A stretch of DNA of 64,000 bases from NCBI RefSeq assembly GCF_016862755.1, contig NZ_BONO01000007.1:86442-150441 (forward strand), read 5' to 3'. This document shows positions 63,964-64,000 of the stretch, in pieces. Position 1 is the first letter of the stretch; the number at the start of each line of letters is the position of its first letter. The notes beneath the pieces are model-generated. The model was not told the DNA's origin. It did no database searches and saw only the letters and a program-made list of their open reading frames with translations. The position numbers were made by a program, and so were the translations under genes. This stretch comes from Cellulomonas pakistanensis (GTDB taxonomy: Bacteria; Actinomycetota; Actinomycetes; Actinomycetales; Cellulomonadaceae).

Positions 63964-63995
63964 GACGCCCGCCGGTGCAGTGACCGGCGGGCGTC
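63964..63995 (-). terminator. Hairpin at the right edge
   Basis: GACGCCCGCCGGT and ACCGGCGGGCGTC form a perfect 13-bp stem around GCAGTG. It lies upstream of the last gene and probably ends a gene beyond the window. Bases 63925-63963 hold the ribosome binding site of the SDR gene. Confidence 0.55.
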
Positions 63996-64000
63996 GTCCC

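Overview
The window is chromosomal DNA from a very high-GC actinobacterium, most probably of the order Micrococcales and plausibly Cellulomonas or a close relative (inference from gene content and from near-exclusive G/C in third codon positions; no rRNA or taxonomic marker is present). Supporting marks are a class Ib ribonucleotide reductase operon (nrdHIEF), a dnaK-grpE-dnaJ-hspR operon with two HAIR operators, a six-cistron Mrp antiporter operon, DrrAB-type efflux, and many start codons placed 6-7 nt after a -10 hexamer, as expected for leaderless transcripts. I see no tRNA, rRNA, CRISPR array, prophage or insertion sequence.

Layout. 1-8.1 kb: small housekeeping and envelope genes, a degenerate hxlA-like remnant, a PadR/HAAS regulatory pair, and an unknown secreted Trp-rich protein beside a regulator reduced to its LysR-type DNA-binding domain. 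8.2-12.5 kb: nrdHIEF (minus strand) behind two NrdR boxes and a cluster of DnaA-box-like 9-mers. 12.8-13.8 kb: a HEPN/nucleotidyltransferase pair resembling a toxin-antitoxin module. 13.9-19.4 kb: GntR regulator, allophanate hydrolase and a nitrate/taurine-type ABC importer in one operon. 19.5-25.6 kb: a membrane protein, a class A beta-lactamase and the heat-shock operon. 25.7-27.1 kb: a TetR and an MFS gene that have both lost their 5' ends, back to back (a deletion scar). 27.1-35.9 kb: a four-domain cold-shock protein, an HNH protein, an unusual SDR, an AraC-type regulator, a PadR-DUF1048-DrrAB operon, a class II amidotransferase and a TetR regulator. 36-39.4 kb: an Nramp metal transporter with paired operator palindromes, a YgjV-like protein and a double GNAT protein. 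39.5-43.7 kb: a thiamine-type ABC importer under a TPP riboswitch. 44.1-51 kb: the Mrp operon. 51.2-53.6 kb: a large Fe-S oxidoreductase. 54-56.5 kb: a divergent MFS/TetR efflux pair and a 31-residue microprotein. 56.7-64 kb: a P-type ATPase carrying a Phd/YefM-like segment, two SDR genes and a GH15 enzyme.

The most notable non-coding signal is a set of long, nearly perfect intergenic hairpins. Several begin CGAG and end CTCG, they fall into families with two copies each (1242/39438, 19411/28606, 25686/53692), and most lie between convergent genes or after a gene, so they probably work as terminators. A 161-bp unit at 35877-36037 has 15-bp perfect terminal inverted repeats around such a hairpin and looks like a small non-autonomous element. 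The most notable coding oddities are the P-type ATPase/Phd fusion, the four-fold cold-shock protein, the charged tails on MnhC and MnhF, and the two decayed loci.
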